A DNA stretch of 64,000 bases, taken from the NCBI GenBank assembly GCA_021791145.1, contig JAJYXE010000003.1:38679-102678 (forward strand). The letters are read 5' to 3'. Positions 53,143 through 61,350 of this stretch are shown here, one piece after another (position 1 is the first letter of the stretch; every line of letters begins with the position of its first letter). The position numbers and the translations under genes were made by a program. This DNA comes from Actinomycetes bacterium. GTDB taxonomy: Bacteria; Actinomycetota; Acidimicrobiia; Acidimicrobiales; RAAP-2. A model generated the notes under the pieces. It was not told the origin of the DNA and made no database searches. It saw only the letters and a list, made by a program, of their open reading frames with translations.

Positions 53143-53549
53143 GCATGGTCGAGGACAAGACGAGCACCGTCTCGGTCGATCTTTCCATTCCTGTCCAGGC
53201 CGATCTCGTGGTCCTCGCACGACTTGCCGCGGCGACCGTCGCGAGCCGGGCAGGCTTTGGCGTGGAGGACATCGAGGACCTTCGCCTCGCTGTCGAAGAG
53301 CTTTGCCTGTCGCTCGTCGGTTCACGTGAAGACGGCCGGCTCCATCTCAACTACGAATGCGACGGAGACGCGATCACCGTGCATTGTGCGTACGAAGTGG
53401 GCGACCCGACGCGCGGTCCGAGCGGAGCGGACGCCGACGACCTGTCTCTTCGGATCCTCGACGCGCTCGTCGACGAGCACGGCCATGGGCCGAGCAACGG
53501 GCAGCCGGCCGCGTGGTTGCGCAAGCAACGGTCGGACGGGACGGTCTGA
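53139..53549 (+). CDS. rsbW: RsbW-type anti-sigma factor/serine kinase
   Basis: The 136-residue protein has a recognisable N-box helix (VEDIEDLRLAVEELCLSLVGS), but the GHKL glycine boxes are weak, as in divergent actinobacterial anti-sigma ATPases. It is assigned by position: it overlaps rsbV (GTGA) and precedes the sigma gene. An ATG at 53145 is an alternative start. Its last codons are themselves part of the 20-nt repeat array that runs to the sigma gene. Confidence 0.85.
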   Translation: MSMVEDKTSTVSVDLSIPVQADLVVLARLAAATVASRAGFGVEDIEDLRLAVEELCLSLVGSREDGRLHLNYECDGDAITVHCAYEVGDPTRGPSGADADDLSLRILDALVDEHGHGPSNGQPAAWLRKQRSDGTV

Positions 53550-53683
53550 CGTAATGACGGGACGGTCTGACGCATGACGGGACGGTCTGACGTAATGACG
53601 GGACGGTCTGACGCATGACGGGACGGTCTGACGCATGACGGGACGGTCTGACGCATGAATGATGACGGTCTGACGCATGAATG
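53535..53683 (+). repeat. 20/21-nt tandem repeat forming a chain of ATGA-linked mini-ORFs between rsbW and the sigma gene
   Basis: Six units of gacgggacggtctgacgcat (two are 21-nt gtaat variants) and one diverged unit span from the end of rsbW to the sigma gene start. They encode consecutive mini-ORFs: 53554-53577 (MTGRSDA), 53574-53618 (MTGRSDVMTGRSDA), 53615-53638 and 53635-53658 (MTGRSDA each), and 53655-53684 (MNDDGLTHE). Each stop overlaps the next ATG as ATGA, and the last overlaps the sigma ATG at 53681. I verified this codon by codon. Whether they are translated is unknown. Confidence 0.9.
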
Positions 53684-54556
53684 ATGACTGACGAGGCCCG
53701 CTGGCTGGGCGAAGACACGAAGGAGCTTTTCCTCGAACTTGTCGCGAACCGGGACCCCGCCGTGCGGGACCGGCTCGTGACTGCGCATCTCGGGTTGGCG
53801 CACCAGCTCGCTCGTCGCTACGCCAACCGGGGAGAGCCTTACGAGGACCTGGTGCAGGTCGCCTCGCTCGCGATCGTCAAATCGGTCGACAGGTTCGATC
53901 CCAATCGCGGCGTCGAGTTCACCACCTTCGCGACGCGCACGGTCATCGGCGAGCTGAAGCGTCACTTCCGCGACAAGGGGTGGGCGGTGCGCGCACCGAG
54001 AAGGGTCCAGGAGCTCTACCTCGAGCTAGGCAAGGTGACCGAGACCCTGTCCCAGGAGCTCGGTCGCTCGCCGACCGTGCACGAGCTCGCTGTGGCGACC
54101 GCGGCCACCGAGGAGGCCGTGCTCGAAGCCCTGGAAGCCGGGCAGGGGTACCGCACCTCCTCGATCGACGCGACCGACCGGAACGAAGAGACCCTCGCGT
54201 CCCACATCGGAGAGGACGACGCGTCGTTCGACACCATCGAGGACCGCGAGCTGCTGGCCCCTGCCATTGCCCAGCTCGCGCCGCGTGAGCGGCTGATCCT
54301 CCAGCTCCGTTTCGCCAACGGGCTCACCCAGTCCGAGATCGCCGCTCGGGTCGGCATCAGCCAGATGCACGTCTCAAGACTGCTGGCTGCCAGCCTCGAG
54401 CAGCTGCGCAGGACCGTAGCGGCCACCCGTGAGGACGATTCAGCCCACGCCACATCAGGCGATCGCACGCTCCCCGCCAGGCCCGAGCACATCCCGACCA
54501 AGCCCGGGCACCCCACCCGGGGGCGCCCAACTCGCCTTGACGGACAGGCTCGATAG
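53681..54556 (+). CDS. Sigma-70 family factor, SigB/SigF group
   Basis: The 291-residue sigma factor has region 2 (LVTAHLGLAHQLARRYANRGEPYEDLVQVASLAIVKSVDRFDPNRGVEFTTFATRTVIGELKRHFRDKGW), region 3 (RSPTVHELAVATAATEEAVLEAL) and the region 4 HTH (LTQSEIAARVGISQMHVSRLLAASLEQLR). It directs RNA polymerase to stress or developmental promoters and is held by RsbW. The ATG at 53681 overlaps the stop of the last mini-ORF in the repeat array; ATG 53684 is the next codon. The tail after ~250 is disordered. Confidence 0.96.
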   Translation: MMTDEARWLGEDTKELFLELVANRDPAVRDRLVTAHLGLAHQLARRYANRGEPYEDLVQVASLAIVKSVDRFDPNRGVEFTTFATRTVIGELKRHFRDKGWAVRAPRRVQELYLELGKVTETLSQELGRSPTVHELAVATAATEEAVLEALEAGQGYRTSSIDATDRNEETLASHIGEDDASFDTIEDRELLAPAIAQLAPRERLILQLRFANGLTQSEIAARVGISQMHVSRLLAASLEQLRRTVAATREDDSAHATSGDRTLPARPEHIPTKPGHPTRGRPTRLDGQAR

Positions 54557-54614
54557 AGCTGCAAGGAGCTCGGTGGTGGTCGTGCGCACCATCCGCCGGT
54601 AGCGTCGGCGTTCG

Positions 54615-56333
54615 ATGCCCGACACCTCGACATCCTCGCCGGCCTCGACATCCTCGCCGGCCTCGACATCCTCGCCGGCCTCGCCGGCCCCGGCGACCGG
54701 CCTGCCCGGACCTCTCCGCACCCGCCCCGGATACGGCTCCCTCGAACGCCATCGCTCCGAGATCGACGGGATCCAGCTGCGCGAGCTCTTCTCGAGCGAT
54801 CCAGGGCGAGCGCAGCGGATGAGCTTGGAGGCGGCCGGGCTCTACCTGGACTACTCGAAGAACCTGGTCACCGACGAGACGCTCCGCCTGCTCGTGCAGT
54901 TGGCCCGGGAATCGGATCTCGAGCGACGGCGAGACGCCATGTTCGCCGGCGCCCACGTCAACGTGTCCGAGGACCGGCCGGCGCTCCACGTCGCCTTACG
55001 CATGCCCGAGCACGCCTCGCTCCTCGTCGACGGCGTCGACGTGGTGTGCGAGGTCCACGAGGTGCTCCGACGTATGGCGGCGTTCTCGACGCAGGTGCGC
55101 GAGGGAAGGTGGACCGGGTTCACGGGGCGCCCCATCCGCAACGTCGTGAACATCGGGATCGGTGGCTCCGACCTCGGGCCGGTGATGGCCTATGAGGCGC
55201 TTCGCTGGTACTCACGGCGCGACATGACGTTTCGTTTCGTCTCCAACATCGACGCCGCTGACTTCGTCGAAACGACTCGCGACCTCCTCCCCGAAGAGAC
55301 GCTCTTCATCGTGTCGTCCAAGACCTTTACGACGCTCGAGACGATCGAGAACGCAACCACGGCACGCGAATGGATCGTGGGCTCTCTCGGAAGCGACGCT
55401 GCCGTCGCGAGGCATTTCGTCGCGGTCTCCACGAACGCCGAGCTCGTCGCCGACTTCGGCATCGACACCAAGAACATGTTCGGATTCTGGGATTGGGTCG
55501 GGGGACGCTATTCAATGGACTCGGCGATCGGGCTCTCGACGATGCTCGCCGTGGGGCCCGAGCACTTCGAAGAGATGCTCTTTGGATTCCACGAGATGGA
55601 CGAGCACTTCCTCACTGCACCGCTCGAGCGCAACATGCCGGTCATCATGGGACTGTTGTCGTTCTGGTACAACGAGTTCTTCGGCGCGCAGACTGTGGGC
55701 GTCCTTCCCTACAGCCAGTACCTGAAGCGCTTCCCCGCGTACCTCCAGCAGCTCACCATGGAGTCGAACGGAAAGCGCGTGACCGTATCGGGCTCGCCCG
55801 TCGACTATGACACCGGCCAGGTGTACTGGGGAGAACCGGGGACGAACGGGCAACACAGCTTCTACCAGTTGCTCCACCAGGGAACCCGTCTCGTGCCGGT
55901 GGACTTCATCGGGTTCGGCAAGAGCCTGAACCCACTGCGCGAGCACCACGACCTCCTCATGTCCAACGTCTTCGCCCAGGCCCAGGCGCTCGCCTTCGGC
56001 CGCACGCAGGAGGAGGTCCGCGCGGAAGGAGCCGCTGAGGCTGTGGTCCCCCACAGGGTCATGCCCGGTAACCGGCCGTCCAACGTGCTTCTCGCCGAGC
56101 TGCTCACTCCACGCCTCCTGGGCGCGCTGGTGGCGCTCTACGAGCACGACGTGTTCGTCCAGGGGGCCCTGTGGGACATCGACTCCTTCGACCAGTGGGG
56201 TGTGGAGCTCGGCAAGCAACTGGCAAAGGCGATCGTCCCGGAGCTCGAGAGCAGCTTGGAGCCCGACCTTGCGCACGACGCGTCGACCAACGCGCTGATT
56301 CGCCACTACCGGGCCCTCAAGCAGCGCGGCTGA
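54615..56333 (+). CDS. pgi: Glucose-6-phosphate isomerase
   Basis: The 572-residue enzyme has [19 protein letters not shown], the active-site block FSWDW-equivalent [40 protein letters not shown] and C-terminal [12 protein letters not shown]. It interconverts glucose-6-P and fructose-6-P. The first ~30 residues are TSSPAS repeats absent from the family. It leads a plus-strand run with gnd and pgl. Confidence 0.97.
   Translation: MPDTSTSSPASTSSPASTSSPASPAPATGLPGPLRTRPGYGSLERHRSEIDGIQLRELFSSDPGRAQRMSLEAAGLYLDYSKNLVTDETLRLLVQLARESDLERRRDAMFAGAHVNVSEDRPALHVALRMPEHASLLVDGVDVVCEVHEVLRRMAAFSTQVREGRWTGFTGRPIRNVVNIGIGGSDLGPVMAYEALRWYSRRDMTFRFVSNIDAADFVETTRDLLPEETLFIVSSKTFTTLETIENATTAREWIVGSLGSDAAVARHFVAVSTNAELVADFGIDTKNMFGFWDWVGGRYSMDSAIGLSTMLAVGPEHFEEMLFGFHEMDEHFLTAPLERNMPVIMGLLSFWYNEFFGAQTVGVLPYSQYLKRFPAYLQQLTMESNGKRVTVSGSPVDYDTGQVYWGEPGTNGQHSFYQLLHQGTRLVPVDFIGFGKSLNPLREHHDLLMSNVFAQAQALAFGRTQEEVRAEGAAEAVVPHRVMPGNRPSNVLLAELLTPRLLGALVALYEHDVFVQGALWDIDSFDQWGVELGKQLAKAIVPELESSLEPDLAHDASTNALIRHYRALKQRG
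54629..54682. repeat. 18-nt tandem repeat x3 at the pgi N-terminus
   Basis: Copies of gacatcctcgccggcctc encode TSSPAS repeats. In frame. Confidence 0.95.
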
Positions 56334-56389
56334 GCTGGGGCACGCTCGCCACTGGACCGCGCAGGCGGGATCGGGCCTAGGGTGGCGAC

Positions 56390-57427
56390 ATGGCCACGGA
56401 CACTCCGATGCAGCTCGGCATGGTCGGTCTCGGCAGGATGGGCGCGAACCTCGTCCGACGGCTGATGCGTGACGGACACCGAGCCACCGTCTACGACGTC
56501 GACCCGCGAGCGGTGGCACCGCTCCAATCGGAGGGGGCGACGGGCGCGACGTCGCTTGCCGACCTCGTTGCCAAGCTGGAGCCGCCGCGTGCCGTGTGGC
56601 TCATGCTCCCGGCGGCCATCGTCGGCTCGACCCTTTCCGAGCTCGTCGGTGTGCTGGATGCGGGAGACACCGTGATCGACGGCGGCAACTCGTACTACCG
56701 CGACGACATCGCGAGGGCGAAGGACCTCTCCGCACGCGGGATCCACTTCGTCGATTGCGGCACGAGCGGAGGTGTCTGGGGACTCGAGCGCGGCTACTGC
56801 CTGATGATCGGTGGTGAGACCGAAGCGGTACGAAGGCTCGACCCGATCTTCAAGACGATCGCCCCAGGGCGCGCCAGCGCGCCCCCCACGCCGGGCAGGA
56901 CCAGGGCGGACGGCACGGCACCTGAGGGCTACCTCCACTGTGGCCCGAGCGGTGCGGGCCACTTCGTGAAGATGGTGCACAACGGAGTGGAATACGGGAT
57001 GATGGCGGCGATCGCCGAAGGCTTGAGCATCATCGGACACGCCGACGCGGGCACGAAGCCGCAGGAGAGAGACGCGGAGACGACGCCTCTGCGTGACCCC
57101 GAGGCCTATCAGTACTCCATCGACCTCGCGGAGGTGGCCGAGCTCTGGCGACGCGGCTCGGTGGTGGGCTCCTGGCTCGTCGATCTCACCGCCGACGCGC
57201 TCGCCCGCACACCGAAGCTCGAGCAGTTCGCAGGGCGCGTGTCCGACTCGGGAGAGGGTCGCTGGACCGTCCTCGCGGCAATCGACGAAGGAGTCCCGGC
57301 GCCGGTGATCTCCGCGGCGCTGTACGAGCGGTTCGAGTCCCGGGCGCTCGGCGAGCTCACGGCCAAGCTTCTGTCGGCGATGCGCAGTGAATTCGGCGGG
57401 CATGCAGAGATGCCCGCCGGGTCGTAG
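56390..57427 (+). CDS. gnd: 6-phosphogluconate dehydrogenase (short, decarboxylating type)
   Basis: The 345-residue enzyme has the dinucleotide motif GMVGLGRMGANLVRRL, the substrate block VIDGGNSYYRDD, DCGTSGGVWGLERGYCLMIGG, and the catalytic Lys-Asn region GAGHFVKMVHNGVEYGMMAAIAEG. Its length is typical of the short (~300-335) NAD-preferring clade rather than the ~470-residue form. It oxidises 6-phosphogluconate to ribulose-5-P plus CO2, using the product of the downstream lactonase. A short Thr/Gly/Ala insertion lies near residue 165. Confidence 0.96.
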   Translation: MATDTPMQLGMVGLGRMGANLVRRLMRDGHRATVYDVDPRAVAPLQSEGATGATSLADLVAKLEPPRAVWLMLPAAIVGSTLSELVGVLDAGDTVIDGGNSYYRDDIARAKDLSARGIHFVDCGTSGGVWGLERGYCLMIGGETEAVRRLDPIFKTIAPGRASAPPTPGRTRADGTAPEGYLHCGPSGAGHFVKMVHNGVEYGMMAAIAEGLSIIGHADAGTKPQERDAETTPLRDPEAYQYSIDLAEVAELWRRGSVVGSWLVDLTADALARTPKLEQFAGRVSDSGEGRWTVLAAIDEGVPAPVISAALYERFESRALGELTAKLLSAMRSEFGGHAEMPAGS

Positions 57428-57436
57428 TCGCCCGAG

Positions 57437-57527
57437 ACCCCTCGCCCCTCGCCTCCCGCTCGCCCCAGAACCCTCGCCCCTCGCCCCAGAACCCTCGCCC
57501 CAGAACCCTCGCCCCAGAACCCTCCCC
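57437..57527. repeat. ~14-16-nt tandem repeat in the gnd-pgl gap
   Basis: Units like ccagaaccctcgcc recur about five times and run up to the pgl ATG. The array replaces any clear ribosome site for pgl. Confidence 0.85.
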
Positions 57528-57528
57528 C

Positions 57529-58200
57529 ATGCACCATGACCTGATCGTGTTCGACGGCGTCGACTCGCTCTCCAACGCCGCAGCCCGCTATGTCGCCGAT
57601 CTCGCACGCGACGCAGCCCACGACGAAGGCACCTTCCACTTCGCCGTCAGCGGCGGCCACTCGCCGTGGCAGATGTTCGGCATCCTGACCACGCTCGAGA
57701 TGCCCTGGGAGCGCACCGTCGTCTGGCAGGTCGACGAGCGGATCGCGCCCCGGGGCGATCCGGACCGCAATCTCGTCCACCTCCAAGAGGCGCTGGGCGA
57801 CAGGGACGCCGAGGTCCGACCGATGCCGGTCGAAGACAGCGACCTCGAGGGCGCAGCGACCCGCTACGGAGCGTCGTTGCCCCATCAGTTCCACTTGGTG
57901 CACCTGGGGATCGGCGCCGACGGCCACACGGCATCTCTCGTGCCCACAGACCCGGTCCTCGAGGTCCGGGACCGGCCGGTGGCACTGACCGCCGGGCCCT
58001 ACGAGGGCCGGCGGCGGATGACCTTCACGTACCCGGGAATCGAGCGTGCCCGCCAGGTGCTGTGGCTGGTGAGCGGCGAAGACAAGCGCGGACCACTCCA
58101 GAAACTCTTGTCGGGCGACCCCTCCGTTCCGGCGGGCCGGGTGCAGGCTGCCGCGTCGCTCGTGATGGCAGATCGCGCTGCCGCGCCCCTTGCCAGCTGA
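57529..58200 (+). CDS. pgl: 6-phosphogluconolactonase
   Basis: The 223-residue DevB-type lactonase has FHFAVSGGHSPWQMFGIL, the hallmark VVWQVDERIAPRGDPDRN and LVHLGIGADGHTASLVPTDPVL, plus a C-terminal MTFTYPGIERARQVLWLVSG. It hydrolyses 6-phosphogluconolactone in the oxidative pentose phosphate pathway, next to gnd. The glucose-6-P dehydrogenase gene is not in the window. Confidence 0.95.
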   Translation: MHHDLIVFDGVDSLSNAAARYVADLARDAAHDEGTFHFAVSGGHSPWQMFGILTTLEMPWERTVVWQVDERIAPRGDPDRNLVHLQEALGDRDAEVRPMPVEDSDLEGAATRYGASLPHQFHLVHLGIGADGHTASLVPTDPVLEVRDRPVALTAGPYEGRRRMTFTYPGIERARQVLWLVSGEDKRGPLQKLLSGDPSVPAGRVQAAASLVMADRAAAPLAS

Positions 58201-58231
58201 CCCTGATCGCACCCCAAGGTGCGTGGCCCGG

Positions 58232-58347
58232 CAGACCCGCTCGTGCCCGCTCGAGCCCGGCAGACCCGCTCGTGCCCGCTCGAGCCCGGCAGACCCGCTC
58301 GTGCCCGCTCGAGCCCGGCAGACCCGCTCGTGCCCGCTCGAGCCCGG
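58232..58347. repeat. 29-nt tandem repeat x4 between convergent pgl and rpiA
   Basis: Four near-perfect contiguous 29-nt units (58232, 58261, 58290, 58319) each contain the palindrome gctcgagc. They fill most of the 227-nt gap between the gene ends. Confidence 0.96.
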
Positions 58348-58358
58348 GAGAGCGGGTC
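58321..58358. terminator. Possible bidirectional stem-loop terminator
   Basis: gacccgctc (58321-58329) pairs with gagcgggtc (58350-58358) across the last repeat unit. It lies between two convergent genes. No T-run is present. Confidence 0.45.
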
Positions 58359-58427
58359 GTGCCCGAGTCGCAGCGCCGACCCGGGTCGCGCACCGCCGAC
58401 CCTGCCCACCTCGCCCCAGGCCATCAC

Positions 58428-59243
58428 TCACTTCCCCCTGCCGCTCGACGGTGCGCGAAGATGCCGCGCTCGCGCTCGACCCTTGCGGCCGACGATGATC
58501 TCGGCGACCATCTCGGGGGGGAACAGCCCGTGTTCCACCACCCCTGGGACGGCTTCCAGCGCCGCGGCGAGCGAGCGGGGGTCCACCACGTCTCCCAGGT
58601 AGTCGCAGATGACACCGCCATCCGGGCTGCGCGCCACACCGTCACGCCTGCGCACAGGTCCGATCGCACCAAGACGCCTGAGCGAGGAGGCGATCCCGAA
58701 TCCGAGCAGCTCGAGCGGAACGGGCGGGGTGAGCACGGCAACGAGCTTCGTCGAGTCGACGATCACGATGAACCGATCGGCCGCCGCCGCCACGAGCTTC
58801 TCGCGGGTGTGGGCCGCGCCGCCGCCCTTCACGAGCCACCCGTCAGGCGCGACCTGGTCTGCGCCGTCGACGGCGACGTCGAGACGGTCGATCGTGGAGA
58901 AGCGCTCGATCCTGAGGCCGACCTGGCGTGCGAGCGCAGCAGTGTGCGGGGAGGTCGCTACGCAGCGAATGTCGAGCCCACGGCGGGCGAGAGCCGGCAG
59001 CAGATGTGCGACCGTCGTGCCGGTGCCGAGCCCGACGGACATGCCATCCTCGACCAGCTCGGCGGCGGCTTCCGCGGCCACGCGCTTTTCGCGATCTGCC
59101 GAGCCCATGGCTGCCGAGCCCGTGGCTGCCGAGCCCGTGGCTGCCGAGCCCATGGCTGCCGAGCCCGTGGCTGCCGAGCCCGTGGCTGCCGAGCCCGTGG
59201 CTGCCGAGCCCGTGGCTGCCGAGCCTATTGTGGCGGCGTCCAT
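58428..59243 (-). CDS. rpiA: Ribose-5-phosphate isomerase A with repetitive N-terminus
   Basis: The conserved body has VGLGTGTTVAHLLPAL, the active-site block VDGADQVAPDGWLVKGGGAAHTREKLVAAAADRFIVIVDSTKLV and a C-terminal ICDYLGDVVDP strand. It interconverts ribose-5-P and ribulose-5-P. The longest start (ATG 59243) gives 271 residues, the first ~45 being ATGSA repeats. ATG 59153 and ATG 59108 lie inside the array, and ATG 59108 (MGSADREKRVAAEAAAELV) gives the normal ~226-residue size. The true start is unresolved. Confidence 0.93.
   Translation of the reverse strand: MDAATIGSAATGSAATGSAATGSAATGSAAMGSAATGSAATGSAAMGSADREKRVAAEAAAELVEDGMSVGLGTGTTVAHLLPALARRGLDIRCVATSPHTAALARQVGLRIERFSTIDRLDVAVDGADQVAPDGWLVKGGGAAHTREKLVAAAADRFIVIVDSTKLVAVLTPPVPLELLGFGIASSLRRLGAIGPVRRRDGVARSPDGGVICDYLGDVVDPRSLAAALEAVPGVVEHGLFPPEMVAEIIVGRKGRARARHLRAPSSGRGK
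59101..59220. repeat. 15-nt tandem repeat x8 at the 5' end of rpiA
   Basis: Eight units of gagccc[a/g]tggctgcc encode (A)[T/M]GSA repeats. A single transition switches the unit between ACG and ATG, so two of the eight units carry in-frame start codons. Confidence 0.97.
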
Positions 59244-59313
59244 CGTGGCGGATTGTCGCACTTGTGGGCTCTCCGAGGTCAGCGGACGAAGCGGCGCACG
59301 GAGCGCAAGGAGG

Positions 59314-61101
59314 TCATCCGTGCAGGGCCGGACGGTACGCCCTGCGCGCGTACTCGTCGACCATGCGATGTGCCGAGAAGAACGAGGCATTGAGCGCCAC
59401 CGCGTGACGACCCATCGCCGTGAGCGCGTCTCGGTCCTTGTAGTAGGTCGGCGCGACTGCCGCCTCGAGGACACGGTAGAGGAGCTCGGCGTCGTCTGCG
59501 TCACCGCTCCCCCGGGGATCGCTGCACGCGACGCGAGCACCGATCTCGGCGCCGAGGTCTCGCGGGTTGCCCTCGGGCACGTCGATCGCCCAGCCCGTCA
59601 CCCCTTCGATCCAGCCCTCGATCCACCACCCGTCGAGGGTGCTGAGGCTCGGCACGCCATTGAGCGCCGCCTTCATCCCGCTCGTGCCGGACGCCTCGTT
59701 CGGCGGGATGGGGGTATTGAGCCACACGTCGCTCCCTGCGCACAGCGTGCGGGCGAGCCGCATCCCGTAGCCCCCCACAAACGCGATGATCAGTCCTCCG
59801 TCGCGGGTGCCCGAGACCGACGTCACGCGCCGGATCATCTCCCTCGCCTCTTCGTCGCTGGGATGCGCCTTGCCCGCGAAGACGATCTGGAGCGGGGTGG
59901 TCCGAGCGATCGCGACGAGCCGGTCCAGATCGTTCAGCACGAGATCGTTGCGCTTGTACGTGGCGAAGCGACGGGCGATCCCGATCGTGAGCACCTCGGG
60001 GTCCATAGAAATGCCGGTGCCGCGGTGGACTTCGTCGCACAGAGCCCTCTTGTTGCGCTCATGTGCCGCCCGGAGCTCGGGGATCGGGAGCCCCGAGGCA
60101 TACCGGAGCTGGCTGCTGTCCCGGCGCCATCCTGGAAGGTGGCGGTCGAAGACCTCAGCGGTTGCAGGTGCAGCCCAGGTGGCGCTGTGCACCCCGTTGG
60201 TCACCGCCTCGACCTGCTGAGACGGGAACATCGCTCGGGTCACGTCGCGGTGCCTGAGCGAGACCCCGTTCACGAAACCCGCTCCGCGCATTCCGAGGAG
60301 GGTCATGTTCAGCCAGCCGTCCTCCTCGAGGCACCCAAAAGCGCGCAACGCGTCGAGCACCGGTCGACCGAGCACCGCCTCGGCCACCTCGGGAGCGAAC
60401 CGGTCATGACCTGCGGGCACCGGAGTGTGGGTCGTGAACACGCATCGACGCCGGATGGCGTCGAGATCCTCCTCGCCGGCCCCGAGGAGCCCGCGCGACA
60501 GCACGCCGGCGGGATCGAAACCCGCGAGGCGGCGAGCGAGCAGGGCGACGGGCACGAGGGCGCCGTGGCCCTCGTTGAGGTGGTGAACCCGGAGGTCCTG
60601 GCAGCCGAGGGCGTCGAGCACGAGCGGGCCCCCGAGGCCGAGCACCGCCTCCTGGCGCAGGCGGTCGAACGGGTCGGTCGTGTAGAGGCGGTCGGTGATC
60701 CGCCGGTCCTCCGGCGCGTTCTCCTCCACGTCGGTGTCGAGGAAGTGGACCGGGACGCCGTGACCGTCCACGCCTTCGACCACCCTCCTCCAGACGCGGA
60801 TCTCGACTCTCCGGCCGGCCACGACGACCGCGACGCGCACGGGGAGCTCCTCCAGCTGCGCAGTCGGGGACCACTCGACGGGTGCGTCCCGCTGCTCGCC
60901 GTCGACGATGGACTGCGAGAAGAACCCGCGGTTGTACAAGAGGGTGACGGCGCCGAGCGGCAGGGCGCGGTCAGCCGCTGCCCGGATGTGGTCCCCGGCG
61001 AGCACGCCGAGGCCCCCGCTGAACGTGGGCAGCCCGTCGTCGAGCGCGATCTCCATCGAGTAGTACGCGATCTTCACCGGGACGAGGTGTGACCGGCTCA
61101 T
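59314..61101 (-). CDS. glgP: Alpha-glucan (glycogen/maltodextrin) phosphorylase, GT35
   Basis: The 595-residue protein matches the shorter GlgP clade: YYSMEIALDDGLPTFSGGLGVLAGDHIRAAADR, HHLNEGHGALVPV, TTHTPVPAGHDRF, TNGVHSATW, and the PLP/active-site region EASGTSGMKAALNGVPSLSTLDGWWIEGW. It releases glucose-1-P from alpha-1,4-glucans, feeding the neighbouring pgi and pentose-phosphate genes. The ATG at 61101 (MSRSHLVPVKIAYYSMEI) is chosen at the conserved N-terminus; longer frames are low complexity. Confidence 0.95.
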   Translation of the reverse strand: MSRSHLVPVKIAYYSMEIALDDGLPTFSGGLGVLAGDHIRAAADRALPLGAVTLLYNRGFFSQSIVDGEQRDAPVEWSPTAQLEELPVRVAVVVAGRRVEIRVWRRVVEGVDGHGVPVHFLDTDVEENAPEDRRITDRLYTTDPFDRLRQEAVLGLGGPLVLDALGCQDLRVHHLNEGHGALVPVALLARRLAGFDPAGVLSRGLLGAGEEDLDAIRRRCVFTTHTPVPAGHDRFAPEVAEAVLGRPVLDALRAFGCLEEDGWLNMTLLGMRGAGFVNGVSLRHRDVTRAMFPSQQVEAVTNGVHSATWAAPATAEVFDRHLPGWRRDSSQLRYASGLPIPELRAAHERNKRALCDEVHRGTGISMDPEVLTIGIARRFATYKRNDLVLNDLDRLVAIARTTPLQIVFAGKAHPSDEEAREMIRRVTSVSGTRDGGLIIAFVGGYGMRLARTLCAGSDVWLNTPIPPNEASGTSGMKAALNGVPSLSTLDGWWIEGWIEGVTGWAIDVPEGNPRDLGAEIGARVACSDPRGSGDADDAELLYRVLEAAVAPTYYKDRDALTAMGRHAVALNASFFSAHRMVDEYARRAYRPALHG

Positions 61102-61350
61102 GGAGGCGGACGCTACCGGAACGGGTGTCGCCCCGGAATTCGAGGTCGCTGCGCTGCTCTGGCCCCAGCATTCCCGGTAGACGTGTCGGCCCCCGGGATT
61201 CCAGGGCGCCGCAGGAAGCCGGTCCGCCTGGGAGGCTCCCACGGGGAGCCGGGAGCCACCAGAGGAGCTGGCCGGACCTGCCCTGCCATGCTCGCAGGAC
61301 CTGCCGCGCCGGAGTTCACTAGTCTCACCGCCATCACGGACCGTCCCGCA

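Noticed and set aside
53535..53683. CRISPR-like array
   Set aside because: Units are contiguous with no spacers, and the same holds for every other array in the window.
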